Below are positions 10,527-21,056 of a DNA stretch of 64,000 nucleotides, piece by piece (within the stretch, counting starts at the first letter, position 1; each line of letters starts with the position of its first letter). The DNA is taken from the NCBI GenBank assembly GCA_032718475.1, contig JAUCBJ010005486.1, positions 1-64,000 of the forward strand, given 5' to 3'. A program made the position numbers and the translations under genes. Source of the stretch: Nemertoderma westbladi. Its lineage: Eukaryota > Xenacoelomorpha > Nemertodermatida > Nemertodermatidae. The notes under the pieces were generated by a model. It ran no database searches. It was not told the origin of the DNA and worked only from the letters and a program-made list of their open reading frames with translations.

Positions 10527-11475
10527 ATAGGGATGTGAGTCAGCAAATGTAAGGAAATTTCCTAAACATTTTTGCGGAAATTTCCTGTTTTTTTAATTAT
10601 TATTATATAAAGTTTACTTGTAATAGTAAATATTTACAGAAATATCCTCATATTAATTGCAGGAAATAGTAATAATAAAATTTGAACAAAGTTGTGATTG
10701 TGACTTTGTGTTTTGTCAAATTCATTATTAATTAGATATTTTATATTGAACGCAATTTCGGAAATTAATACATTTTCAATTTTAACTCTTTTACAATAAT
10801 TTAATACCTCCTGCTATTTTGCCAGTTTATATACATTCTGAAAACACAAGGCTTGCCAGCAAGAGCTGGCAATAATGGACGGATCCATTGTTACCAATAT
10901 TGTTGTAATAAATATGCAAGGCAGCCTAATAACGAAAAACGAAACATTGGGCAAAGTACACAATGTAGTAAATATTGTATATTAAAAAAAACGCGAAGTA
11001 GGAAATGTATCTTCTCCTACAATTTTAAACGAAATAAAGTGAAATTTCGCAGAAAGCATGTCCAATAGGTGCTCCCTATGGGCTGTCGACAGAATTTTGA
11101 TTGTGTGAATTCTACGATTATGATCGGTCATTCTAGAATAAATTTCACTGTAGCTAGGCAACCAACAGGTCCCTCGCAACCAAAACCTTGCATACACAAC
11201 TAGGTCCGATAATGAACCTATCATCAAAGTTTCATCCAATCCCATCAACATTAAGTGCAAGAAGTTGTGTGTACAAACAAACACACGAACAAACAAACAC
11301 GCGTGAGAAATAAGGATATCCAGTTCTGCTGGATCCGTCCAACATCCAGTTCGGCTGGATCCGTCCAACAAGTAGAGAAAAAAAAACACTAGAAACAAGT
11401 GAATCCTGCTTAGTTGTGTTGGGGTGGTTCGTTGTCTTGACTCTTGTGGTCGTAACTACTGGTGAGGTATTTATT
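10527..11475 (+). mobile_element. MITE copy (TAGGGATGTGAGT family) with insertion
   Basis: Bases 10527-10838 match 24196-24540 (TAGGGATGTGAGTCAG start, GGAAATTTCCT, ACAGAAATATCCTCATATTAAT), and 11385-11475 match 24570-24655 (AAACAAGTGA, TTGTGTTGG, GGTTCGTTGTC). The middle, about 10839-11384, is absent from the other copy, so it is a later insertion. That insertion holds a direct 26-bp duplication at 11318-11343/11344-11369 and an AACAAAC-rich tail. No coding potential is seen. Confidence 0.6.
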
Positions 11476-11529
11476 AGCCCTCAAACATTAGGAGACAGAC
11501 AGACCAACCGACAGACAACGGTTGAATAA

Positions 11530-13733
11530 GTGGTATCCGTATGTTTACTTCGTGGCTCGCCTCACATTTCCTCACAAGCCTACAACCACGCGCCATTGCG
11601 TATCCCTTCCTACTTTGTGGCTCGCCCCACAAGCCTACAACCACGCGCCATCGCGTATCCCTTCCTACTTCGTGGCTCGCCTCACATTCCTCACAAGCCT
11701 ACAACCACGCGCCATCGCGTATCCCTTCCTACTTCGTGGCTCGCCTCACATTCCTCACAAGCCTACAACCACGCGCCTTCGCGTATCCCTTCCTACTTCG
11801 TGGCTCGCCTCACATTCCCCACAAGCCTACAACCACGCGCCATCGCGTATCCCTTCCTACTTCGTGGCTCGCCTCATATTCCTCACAAGCCTACAACCAC
11901 GCGCCATCGCGTATCCCTTCCTACTTCGTGGCTCGCCTCACATTCCTCACAAGCCTACAACCACGCGCCTTCGCGTATCCCTTCCTACTTCGTGGCTCGC
12001 CTCACATTCCCCACAAGCCTACAACCACGCGCCATCGCGTATCCCTTCCTACTTCGTGGCTCGCCTCACATTCCTCACAAGCCTACAACCACGCGCCATC
12101 GCGTATCCCTTCCTACTTCGTGGCTCGCCTCACATTCCTCACAAGCCTACAACCACGCGCCTTCGCGTATCCCTTCCTACTTCGTGGCTCGCCTCACATT
12201 CCTCACAAGCCTACAACCACGCGCCATCGCGTATCCCTTCCTACTTCGTGGCTCGCCTCACATTCCTCACAAGCCTACAACCACGCGCCTTCGCGTATCC
12301 CTTCCTACTTCGTGGCTCGCCTCACATTCCCCACAAGCCTACAACCACGCGCCATCGCGTATCCCTTCCTACTTCGTGGCTCGCCTCACATTCCTCACAA
12401 GCCTACAACCACGCGCCATCGCGTATCCCTTCCTACTTCGTGGCTCGCCTCACATTCCTCACAAGCCTACAACCACGCGCCATCGCGTATATCCCTTCCT
12501 ACTTTGTGGCTCGCCCCACAAGCCTACAACCACGCGCCATCGCGTATCCCTTCCTACTTCGTGGCTCGCCTCACATTCCTCACAAGCCTACAACCACGCG
12601 CCATCGCGTATCCCTTCCTACTTCGTGGCTCGCCTCACATTCCCCACAAACCTACAACCACGCGCCATCGCGTATATCCCTTCCTACTTCGTGGCTCGCC
12701 TCACATTTCCTCACAAGCCTACAACCACGCGCCATCGCGTATCCCTTCCTACTTCGTGGCTCGCCTCACATTTCCTCACAAGCCTACAACCACGCGCCAT
12801 CGCGTATCCCTTCCTACTTCGTGGCTCGCCTCACATTCCTCTCAAGCCTACAACCACGCGCCATCGCGTATCCCTTCCTACTTCGTGGCTCGCCTCACAT
12901 TTCCTCACAAGCCTACAACCACGCGCCATCGCGTATCCCTTCCTACTTCGTGGCTCGCCTCACATTCCTCTCAAGCCTACAACCACGCGCCATCGCGTAT
13001 CCCTTCCTACTTCGTGGCTCGCCTCACATTCCTCACAAGCCTACAACCACGCGCCATCGCGTATATCCCTTCCTACTTTGTGGCTCGCCCCACAAGCCTA
13101 CAACCACGCGCCATCGCGTATCCCTTCCTACTTCGTGGCTCGCCTCACATTCCTCACAAGCCTACAACCACGCGCCATCGCGTATCCCTTCCTACTTCGT
13201 GGCTCGCCTCACATTCCCCACAAACCTACAACCACGCGCCATCGCGTATATCCCTTCCTACTTCGTGGCTCGCCTCACATTTCCTCACAAGCCTACAACC
13301 ACGCGCCATCGCGTATCCCTTCCTACTTCGTGGCTCGCCTCACATTTCCTCACAAGCCTACAACCACGCGCCATCGCGTATCCCTTCCTACTTCGTGGCT
13401 CGCCTCACATTCCTCTCAAGCCTACAACCACGCGCCATCGCGTATCCCTTCCTACTTCGTGGCTCGCCTCACATTTCCTCACAAGCCTACAACCACGCGC
13501 CATCGCGTATCCCTTCCTACTTCGTGGCTCGCCTCACATTCCTCTCAAGCCTACAACCACGCGCCATCGCGTATCCCTTCCTACTTCGTGGCTCGCCTCA
13601 CATTCCTCACAAGCCTACAACCACGCGCCATCGCGTATCCCTTCCTACTTCGTGGCTCGCCTCACATTCCTCTCAAGCCTACAACCACGCGCCATCGCGT
13701 ATCCCTTCCTACTTCGTGGCTCGCCTCACATTC
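11530..13733 (+). repeat. 64-bp minisatellite array, block 1 (about 34 copies)
   Basis: The unit is 64 bp (CACAAGCCTACAACCACGCG as a recognisable start) with little divergence. Variants are a short unit that loses about 12 bp together with a C-to-T change (CTTTGTGGCTCGCCCC), a +2 variant (TATATCCC), a +1 variant (CATTTCC) and CTTCGCG for CATCGCG. Variants recur at fixed spacing: blocks 12488-13061 and 13062-13635 repeat with a 574-bp offset. All three plus-strand frames are open over almost the whole array (747, 767 and 793 codons) because 64 is one more than a multiple of three and the unit has no stop. I treat these as repeat ORFs, not genes. The array is GC-rich in an AT-rich intron. Confidence 0.95.
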
Positions 13734-15216
13734 GGAGCCCTCCCAGCCAAAAAAATCGAGAAAAAAAAGGAAAAAAGGATTTAATATTTTCAAAAAAAAG
13801 GAAAAAAAGGATAGGATGCAGTTAAAAAAAAAGGAAAAAAAGATAAGATGCAGTTCAAAAAAAAAAGGAAAAAAAGGATCGGATACAGTTCAAAAAAAAG
13901 GGGAAAACTGAATAGATATTATCTTTACAAAAGTAATAGTAAACATTGTGTCTTTACAGCATTAGTGCTGTTTCTTGATTCTATCTCATTAACCTTACTG
14001 TATATACTATGAAGAATCCCATAAAGAAACGTCCTGTTTTAAATGACAGGAAGATATCAAAGAAAGTTAAAAAATATAAACACGCAGGAAAGAGAACAAA
14101 GATCAATGGTAATATAGTTAATATTAATTATAGTTAATATATCTATATTACTATTATTATACAGATATTTTCACCTTTTTTGCCTAGTTATCAGAGATGG
14201 TCGAGCTCCGCCGATTGATGGTCATTGATATAGGTTTATCAAATGATTGTAAATATAACTTAAGTTTGAAAGTGATATAAAAACTTTGGCACGGATTTCC
14301 GGTCGTGGCTACATTTATATAAATAACAAAAGTGCTTTTAGACGCAATCAAAATTCAACCATATCCAGGGGAAAATGGACGCAAATAACAGCCGATTGCG
14401 AGCAAAAATGAAACTGTAACAGTGTTATAGGCTTTCATTTATTGTTTTGGTTAGAATAGACTGCCACTGCAACCTGTTCCTTTCCCTAAATTTAAATCAT
14501 CATTGTTGATTCACCAAGGCGGTTTTGCGTCAATTATAATAAATCACACTCTAAAAATGTAGCTGCGGAGAGAACTTTAATATACATATTTTCTGAGACA
14601 GAGACAGCCTCTGTCTCAGAAATAAATATATTAAAGTTCTCTCCACAGCTACATTTTTATGGTAGCTTAGCTTGTGATTTTTGTCAAAAAAATATCTAAT
14701 CAAAATATAATAGGCATATGCCCGTCAATCTCTGTTATAACCTTGTCAATATCAGCAGCAAGCTGAAATTTCAGTTTATCTGCCAATGATTGCTGGGATC
14801 AAATGGTTTCCATTGGTACCGGTACCGTTACTGCGTTAAGTATGATTGCAGGAAAATAACTTGTCCTGTACATTGTTATATTAGTTTACTACCAAGCCAA
14901 GGACAACTATATTGATAGTATATAGTAAGTACTGAAATCGTCATATATGGAGCTACAGTCAGACAGTGGTACAGTACCGGTAATTGATTAAACTGCACGA
15001 CCTGTCCATCTGTCTCCTGCTGCCTTGTACTGAATAGATGTTACAACTTACAGCAGGCTATTTTCTGAACTAAAAAAAAGGAAAAAAAGGTGTGAAAATG
15101 GACAAAATAAAAGGAAAAAAGGGAAAATTCTAAAAAAAAAGGAAAAAAAGGAAACGTTCTAAAAAAAAAGGAAAAAAAAGGAAAAAAGGAAACTCTGGGA
15201 GGCCTGGATTCGGGAT
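13734..15216. mobile_element. Insertion splitting the minisatellite
   Basis: The two blocks of the 64-bp array are separated by 1.48 kb of AT-rich sequence. Its ends carry an inverted GCCCTCCCAG / CTGGGAGGCC motif and subterminal purine tracts made of A7-8 runs separated by GG (13746-13910 and 15070-15195, same strand). ATTC from the array is found at both junctions and may be a 4-bp target duplication. No ORF of note lies inside. The left end resembles the start of the insertion at 5722. Superfamily unknown. Confidence 0.6.
14553..14658. repeat. Near-perfect 106-bp hairpin
   Basis: Arms of about 50 bp start AAAAATGTAGCTG at 14553 and end with the complement at 14658. A loop of about 5 nt sits between CTGAGACAGAG and CTCTGTCTCAG. 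Only a few mismatches are seen. It lies inside the insertion that splits the minisatellite and may be a MITE or a hairpin-RNA source. Confidence 0.8.
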
Positions 15217-16022
15217 TCCCCACAAGCCTACAACCACGCGCCATCGCGTATATCCCTTCCTACTTCGTGGCTCGCCTCACATTCCTCACAAGCCTACAAC
15301 CACGCGCCATCGCGTATATCCCTTCCTACTTTGTGGCTCGCCCCACAAGCCTACAACCACGCGCCATCGCGTATCCCTTCCTACTTCGTGGCTCGCCTCA
15401 CATTCCTCACAAGCCTACAACCACGCGCCATCGCGTATCCCTTCCTACTTCGTGGCTCGCCTCACATTCCTAACAAGCCTACAACCACGCGCCATCGCGT
15501 ATCCCTTCCTACTTTGTGGCTCGCCCCACAAGCCTACAACCACGCGCCATCGCGTATCCCTTCCTACTTCGTGGCTCGCTTCACATTCCTCACAAGCCTA
15601 CAACCACGCGCCATCGCGTATCCCTTCCTACTTCGTGGCTCGCCTCACATTTCCTCACAAGCCTACAACCACGCGCCATCGCGTATATCCCTTCCTACTT
15701 CGTGGTTCGCCTCACATTCCTCACAAGCCTACAACCACGCGCCATCGCGTATATCCCTTCCTACTTCGTGGTTCGCCTCACATTCCTCACAAGCCTACAA
15801 CCATGCGCCATCGCGTATATCCCTTCCTACTTCGTGGTTCGCCTCACATTCCTCACAAGCCTACAACCACGCGCCATCGCGTATATCCCTTCCTACTTCG
15901 TGGCTCGCCTCACATTCCTCACAAGCCTACAACCACGCGCCATCGCGTATCCCTTCCTACTTCGTGGCTCGCCTCACATTCCTCACAAGCCTACAACCAC
16001 GCGCCATCGCGTATCCCTTCCC
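15217..16022 (+). repeat. 64-bp minisatellite array, block 2 (about 12-13 copies)
   Basis: The same unit, orientation and variant classes as block 1 (short TTTGTGG units, TATATCCC units), plus local variants (CGTGGTTCGCC in four neighbouring units, CCATGCG once). The four TATATCCC/GGTTCG units between about 15680 and 15870 are a recent local amplification. Frames stay open here too. The array ends at CCCTTCCCTTTCAACTAATTAA. Confidence 0.95.
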
Positions 16023-16455
16023 TTTCAACTAATTAATATACCAACCCTAAATAAATTAATTAAATCCAAAACCGGCATAATTCTTGCCAACAAAATATTG
16101 GTGAATAAATCATAGGTAATCAAGGTGTGTGGTAAATCTAAATATTATAGCCATTGTTCGTAAACTGGGGTTGCTAGGTGATACAAAACGCTAAATCTTA
16201 TCATTTAATCTCATAGGTTCCCGTTATTATGATATGGTTCTCCCCTCCTCCCTAGTAAAGGTTAATTTGCTAAAACTTTTCGCCGCGTACATTAAAATAT
16301 GGATTAATTATTATTATTTCTGATATTTAAAATATTTGAAACACTTGGTTAAAAATATTATATAAGTGTGTCTTACATTATGCAGTATGTCAGCGTAACG
16401 TTTAAATACAAACAAAGTTGTAAATATTATACTGTAAAATAACAAATTCAAGGCG
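16023..16455. other. AT-rich spacer upstream of ERICH6-like gene
   Basis: Unique-looking AT-rich sequence between the minisatellite and the ERICH6-like ATG. No TATA or CpG island is evident; it must include the promoter if the gene is intact. Confidence 0.5.
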
Positions 16456-18390
16456 ATGTCAGAAGCAGCATTAAACTCTATTGATATGGAGGGGAGATCA
16501 GGCCGATTATCACCAATACAATCAGCCGATTCCAGCGCAGTGGCCTCACCCAGAACCCCAGACACGCGAACCCCAGACAGCAAAACTCCAGACCCACAAA
16601 CCCCAGACACCCACGCGTCCACAACACCAGACTCACAGCGGAAACTTGGTTCACCGCCAATATTACCGCCGATATCCCAGACAAGTGGAGCCGAGAACGA
16701 ACCTTGTCACATCGAAACGCAAACTGAAATATCATGGTTGCTAAGCGATTACCTAAACAGTGATGAACTTATTGCGATCGGTGAAACAGAAAAAGAGTTG
16801 GACAAGGAGAATGAGAAAGCGGGTAAAGATTTTGGTGTTACATTTAATCTCCCAGAGGACGAAACGGATGTCTCTGATGAAGTTATAGAGAGTGTGGCAG
16901 AAATTGTGGAAAGCGAGACAGGGTTTGTAGATGATGACACAGAGACTACAGTGAGTAGGATTAGTACAGGGGCGTTGCTAAGCGAGCAAACTGACGTCAC
17001 AGACGAGGTGCCGAGGATGGATCGATTGGGCCCGCCGCGGGTGGTCGGAGTGCAAAGGGAAAGCGAGTTACAAGGGATCGAACCTTCGGCATTGCCTGAC
17101 GATGATGCGCTGCTCCTACAGGGGTTGTTCGTGGGTCGTTGCGAATTCTGTCGCAGAGAAATAAAACCCTTTCCGAGTCTAGAGGAACAAGTGCGGAAAC
17201 CCCCGCACTCCATCTACTGTTGCGACGATTATGAGAAGTTTATGGAGGTGGCATTGTCCCGGGGGAACGGGGTCGGTCCCTCGTGGGATATGGACGTGGG
17301 GGACGCGGTGTCCCAACTCATCGATATATCGCCGCATCCGCCGTACGGGAGTCGCGTGTCGCGACGCGCCGCCAAGGAGAAAGCGGCGCAACGGATGCGA
17401 CAACGGGAGCTGCAACGCCAGCGACGGTTGCTGCAGCAACAACAGCAGGAAGAGGAGGCGGGAACGGCCGCTGCGGAGAAGTTTAAACAGTCGGGAGGCG
17501 GCGGGGGTGGCGAGGGGGGAGGAGGGGCGGAAGCGAAGGCGTTGACGACGATAAACTTTAGTTTAGCGAGTAAGCGATGCGAGGATTGCGGTTGGTTCAC
17601 AAGACCACCCACACCACCAATAGAAGACGAAGATGAAATCGAAATAGTTAGTCCGCCAGTCGTTAAGATAGGCGACGTAACGGGGAGGAATTTGCTCGTT
17701 AAGTTTTATCCTAATGGAAGTAAATTTCTAACTCTGTTTCCTGACGGCAGTGGGACTGTATTGTACCCGAGCGGTCGACCGGCTGTCGTTGTTTCCACGG
17801 TTCAACTCGGATGTCTGAGTTTCTTCGCGTTCTCAGATGCCACGACCGACGCAAACGGGCAGACCCGCGAACCCAAGCTGCTCGCTGTTGCTGATCCGGA
17901 GGGGCGGGGCGCATGCAACACAGAGAACGGTCGTCTAGCGATGTGGTACGACCACCGGGGTGGTAACATATTCAACGCGAGGGGCGTTAAGCGTAAGCGT
18001 TGGTTGTGGGGCGAGTTTGTGTCGCCCCACACCCACGCGCCACCTCTACAACCCATCGTTTTGTGGCTGAGTCGGAATTTCTGCATCCGAGTCGCCGATC
18101 AGCAGCACATAACGATGCAGTTCTCGTGCGATCGCCGCACTGTGCGGTTCAACGTTGGAGTCGGAGTCAAGGTGACAGCGGAGGCGACGCGGCACGATTA
18201 CGCGACGCGAGAACTCGAGGCGTTCAGGGCGCGTACCGGGGTGCTGATTCACCGACTCCGCGAGTCCATACAGTACCCCCACGCTGTTCCGGGACGGATG
18301 CCGTTGCCGGGGTATCTATCGCGAAAAGTCAAGACGAGCGTCTCTTTCTCGAAAAAAGATTCGCCGAGATTTACAGCAGTCGCCCATTAA
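16456..18390 (+). CDS. ERICH6: ERICH6-like protein with FAM194 domain, intronless
   Basis: An open frame of 644 codons from ATG (GCGATGTC context) to TAA. The N-terminus is low complexity with TPD repeats (residues about 34-60) and a Glu/Asp-rich region to about 200. A CxxC motif (GRCEFCRREIKPF, about 226-238) and CCDDYEKFME (about 254) follow, then a Gln/Arg-rich helix, a Gly run (about 345-357) and a second CxxC (RCEDCGWF, about 374). The FAM194 core runs from about 412 to 516 (KFYPNGS, FPDGSGTVLYPSGRPAVVVS, LLAVADPEGRG, WYDHRGGN, KRKRWLWGE), and a conserved-looking tail extends to about 615. These features are typical of glutamate-rich protein 6, whose molecular role is poorly known. The gene is nested on the opposite strand in the 13.6-kb intron between Ig exons F and G. 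AATAAA-type sites occur near 18645 and 18695. It has one exon, so a retrocopy is possible, but the frame is intact. Confidence 0.8.
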   Translation: MSEAALNSIDMEGRSGRLSPIQSADSSAVASPRTPDTRTPDSKTPDPQTPDTHASTTPDSQRKLGSPPILPPISQTSGAENEPCHIETQTEISWLLSDYLNSDELIAIGETEKELDKENEKAGKDFGVTFNLPEDETDVSDEVIESVAEIVESETGFVDDDTETTVSRISTGALLSEQTDVTDEVPRMDRLGPPRVVGVQRESELQGIEPSALPDDDALLLQGLFVGRCEFCRREIKPFPSLEEQVRKPPHSIYCCDDYEKFMEVALSRGNGVGPSWDMDVGDAVSQLIDISPHPPYGSRVSRRAAKEKAAQRMRQRELQRQRRLLQQQQQEEEAGTAAAEKFKQSGGGGGGEGGGGAEAKALTTINFSLASKRCEDCGWFTRPPTPPIEDEDEIEIVSPPVVKIGDVTGRNLLVKFYPNGSKFLTLFPDGSGTVLYPSGRPAVVVSTVQLGCLSFFAFSDATTDANGQTREPKLLAVADPEGRGACNTENGRLAMWYDHRGGNIFNARGVKRKRWLWGEFVSPHTHAPPLQPIVLWLSRNFCIRVADQQHITMQFSCDRRTVRFNVGVGVKVTAEATRHDYATRELEAFRARTGVLIHRLRESIQYPHAVPGRMPLPGYLSRKVKTSVSFSKKDSPRFTAVAH

Positions 18391-18964
18391 ATGTATTTGG
18401 GCTCAATCATGGCCAACTAAAAGATATAAAACAATTTTAAAAGATAAAAGACCTTTTCGTAGGCTATGGATCCATAAAACTAGAATGTATAATTGAAATT
18501 AATACTCCAACAAGTCTAGTTACCGGTACAGCAACTTCAGTCGTGAAGTACAGTATGCTTACAATTAAACTGAAAGTAAATAGTCAGCTAAAACGTGTAA
18601 ATAAATTAGCGGTAAAAAATATGTTAGTAGTTGTATTTGTTTTATAATAAATCTCATATTATTTGGGTAAGGAGATACCACAGGCATATCAGCCCAAATA
18701 AAAATTATAGAAAATGAAATACAATACATTTTATACAGTATAAAATGATAAAAATTTTAATAACTTATAAAAAGGTCTCAGGCTGTGACACATACACATC
18801 GCTCGAATTAAGATAAAAAGTTTTATTAGCCGGTAAAAAAAAGTGGCAATTGAACATGTGTCGTCTGGCAGGTTTGTGGTACTGTATATATGCAGTAGAT
18901 TAACTAAGTTTACAACCAGTTTCAGTGACAAACTAAACGAGCGATTCATATCAGTAAAAGTGAA
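18391..18964. other. 3' region of ERICH6-like gene and spacer
   Basis: AT-rich sequence with candidate poly(A) signals near 18645 (AATAAA) and 18695. From about 18780 it is similar to 20078-20250, the 5'-side copy of the tRNA-His duplication (CACATCGCTCGAA, GCCGGTAAA, CAGTTTCAGTGACAAAC). No gene is seen. Confidence 0.5.
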
Positions 18965-19036
18965 TGCCTGGACCCGGATTCGAGCCGGGGTTTTTGCGGC
19001 CACAACGCAAAGTACTAACCACTATACTATCCAGGC
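18965..19036 (-). tRNA. tRNA-His-GTG: tRNA-His (GTG), copy 1
   Basis: A 72-nt cloverleaf on the minus strand: perfect 7-bp acceptor stem GCCTGGA/TCCAGGC, discriminator A, D arm with TAGTGGTTAGTA (A box), anticodon loop TTGTGGC (anticodon GTG) on a TTGCG/CGCAA stem, T arm CCCGG-CTCGAAT-CCGGG (B box). No intron and no encoded CCA. It is identical in sequence to the other two copies. Confidence 0.95.
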
Positions 19037-19249
19037 GACTGGTACACAAGAAACTAATAATTATTACTATATAGTATAATTCATTATCAATAAGTACATT
19101 AAGTGGCTCCAACCGGAAATAAAGAAACAGAAAAAATAAGAAACTGAGTGCTGCAAAGTCCTATGATACTAGCAGCCATTAATTACTTTGTTTACACAAG
19201 GAATACGGCCTGGTTTAATGTGGCGATCTAACATATGACTAAATAATTC

Positions 19250-20065
19250 TTGAAAGTAATTTTTAAATTTTTTATTGACGCCCTCTAGCAGCCGGTACAG
19301 AAAGTATTATTTCCAAAAAACGCTACTACAGCACTGTAGTCATGGAGTTTTAATCCAAATATAATGAAATTTACTTTATTGAACACATTTTATTGAATGT
19401 ATTTGGCAGTCCGTCAACTAGGACTATGTAACGCTGTTTTCAACAAAAAATTGGAAAAATTATTTAAAACACGGCGGTGGAGTAATAATTTTAAAATTGA
19501 AAATGTCATTCCGAGATAATAGTAGGCCTATTTAAAGATTAAAACTTCCCGCGCAAAACTGTCTGCTTGTGGTCAGTCAATATGTAAGAATGTTTGGTTT
19601 AATAATGTTTGACACTAAGGAACCACACCATCTCGGTAAAAATCTCATTACAGGGGTTTTGATGGTCGGTGATTTCATTTTTGAAAGCAGTTTTAATGTG
19701 TATTACTGTGTAGAATTAAATCTGTCTGTCTGCCTGTTTGCCTGTGAATATATCAAAACATTATAATCACACCATGGAGCTACAATTATCGCGGTAGGGG
19801 GTTTTGTGGTCTGTCATTTCATTTCTAATGTCGGTTTCCAAGTTTCGCGGATTTCTGACTGGCATTTAGTCTGTCTGTCTGTCTGTCAAAATTTAATAAA
19901 GCATAACGTGTACTGTAGTTAAATTTTCATTATGGGGGTTTTCATGGATTGTGATTCCATTTTCTGCATGTCGGTCTGTCTGTTTGTTTGCCATCAGTTT
20001 GACGGTGAGATTGAGATGAAAAAACAGCTATAACTAATGTATAGAACAAAAAGAGATCTAAAAGA
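19250..20065. mobile_element. Degenerate MITE (family of 27961-28842 and 36732-37513)
   Basis: Shares internal landmarks with the two TTAA elements: CGCCCTCTAGCAGCCGG, GCGGTGGAGTAATAATTT, AAAATGTCATTCCGAGATAAT, AACTTCCCGCGC, GTCTGTCTGCC. A GGGGTTTT..GGTC..TGATTTCATTTC module is repeated about three times (near 19651, 19797, 19932; spacing about 135-146 bp). The G-run termini and TTAA flanks are not visible, so this is an older copy. Confidence 0.6.
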
Positions 20066-20251
20066 GATTCCAGAATAAACACATCGCTCGAAATTGGATA
20101 AACAGATTTATCCGCCGGTAAATATAAATGTCAATCGGACGAATTAGGTGACGGCGGTTTGGTTGTGGTATAGGCCCTCCTATGGATTGACAAAGTATAT
20201 CGCCAATTTCATTGACAAACAAACCGCGCGATTCATATCAGTAAAAGAGAA

Positions 20252-20323
20252 TGCCTGGACCCGGATTCGAGCCGGGGTTTTTGCGGCCACAACGCAAAGT
20301 ACTAACCACTATACTATCCAGGC
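20252..20323 (-). tRNA. tRNA-His-GTG: tRNA-His (GTG), copy 2
   Basis: The same 72-nt sequence as copy 1, again on the minus strand. Flanks are also related: ATTCATATCAGTAAAAG on the right of the transcript and a (G/T)GGTAC..AACTAATAATTATTA block upstream. This shows duplication of a segment of about 290 bp, not just of the tRNA body. Confidence 0.95.
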
Positions 20324-20846
20324 GAATGGTACCTAACAACAACTAATAATTATTACCGTTGATTATGTACGGTGCTCTGGTCGTAGAGGTTCGGTTGGCG
20401 GGGAGAGCACGTAAGTCCAGGTGAGCATTACCGTAGGGGTATAATTAGTGGACCGTTTGTCGTCGTCGATTGAAATGTTTGATCGCTAGTGAGTCGGTCA
20501 ATCATGGATGAAATGGAACCAAACTTGGTACACATGTAGTCTATAAAAGTTTACATATCCTACACACATGCAGACTTCTATAGTTCATTTGAAGACCGAT
20601 AGGGGGCGAATGTCTAGGTCCACTATAATTGTCCACTACGCAAAAGATCATTTGGACTATACTTCGATGTTCAACTTAAACAGCAAAAAAACCTTGTACT
20701 GTATAACAACCTCGGCCTCGGTAGTTATTAGATTTATTTTGCTTCAGGTCAATATTCGGCTTATCTCCCACATGTACAATATTGTAATTGTAAATAAACA
20801 CTTTGATAAAATAGAATGCAGTTTCTGAATGATCAGAAACTGGATG

Positions 20847-21021
20847 TGGGTCAAAATCACTAAAAGTGGCCAACATTAGGTTTGAATTTTCGTCTAAAAT
20901 TTTTTGCTTCAAAACCTATAAATATATATCATTCGAAAGCTCTTTTTAAGGGGAATTTGAAGAGCACGATGAACAGCTATTAAATTTTACTTAATTAGCT
21001 CTATTTGGGTTTTAAGTTAAG

Positions 21022-21056
<35 letters not shown>

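Noticed and set aside
11522-13911. Three overlapping ORFs of 747-793 codons
   Set aside because: They are the same 64-bp repeat read in three frames; no start context, no domain and no non-repetitive portion apart from the tails.
11530-16022. CRISPR-like array
   Set aside because: Units are contiguous without unique spacers, and the genome is eukaryotic.
16749-17213. Minus-strand Ser-rich ORF of 154 codons
   Set aside because: Shadow of the ERICH6-like coding sequence, caused by its acidic codon bias.
21022-21056. C-run as an assembly gap filler
   Set aside because: Similar G/C runs of varied length occur at many places with natural flanks; cannot be proven either way, so not reported as a gap.
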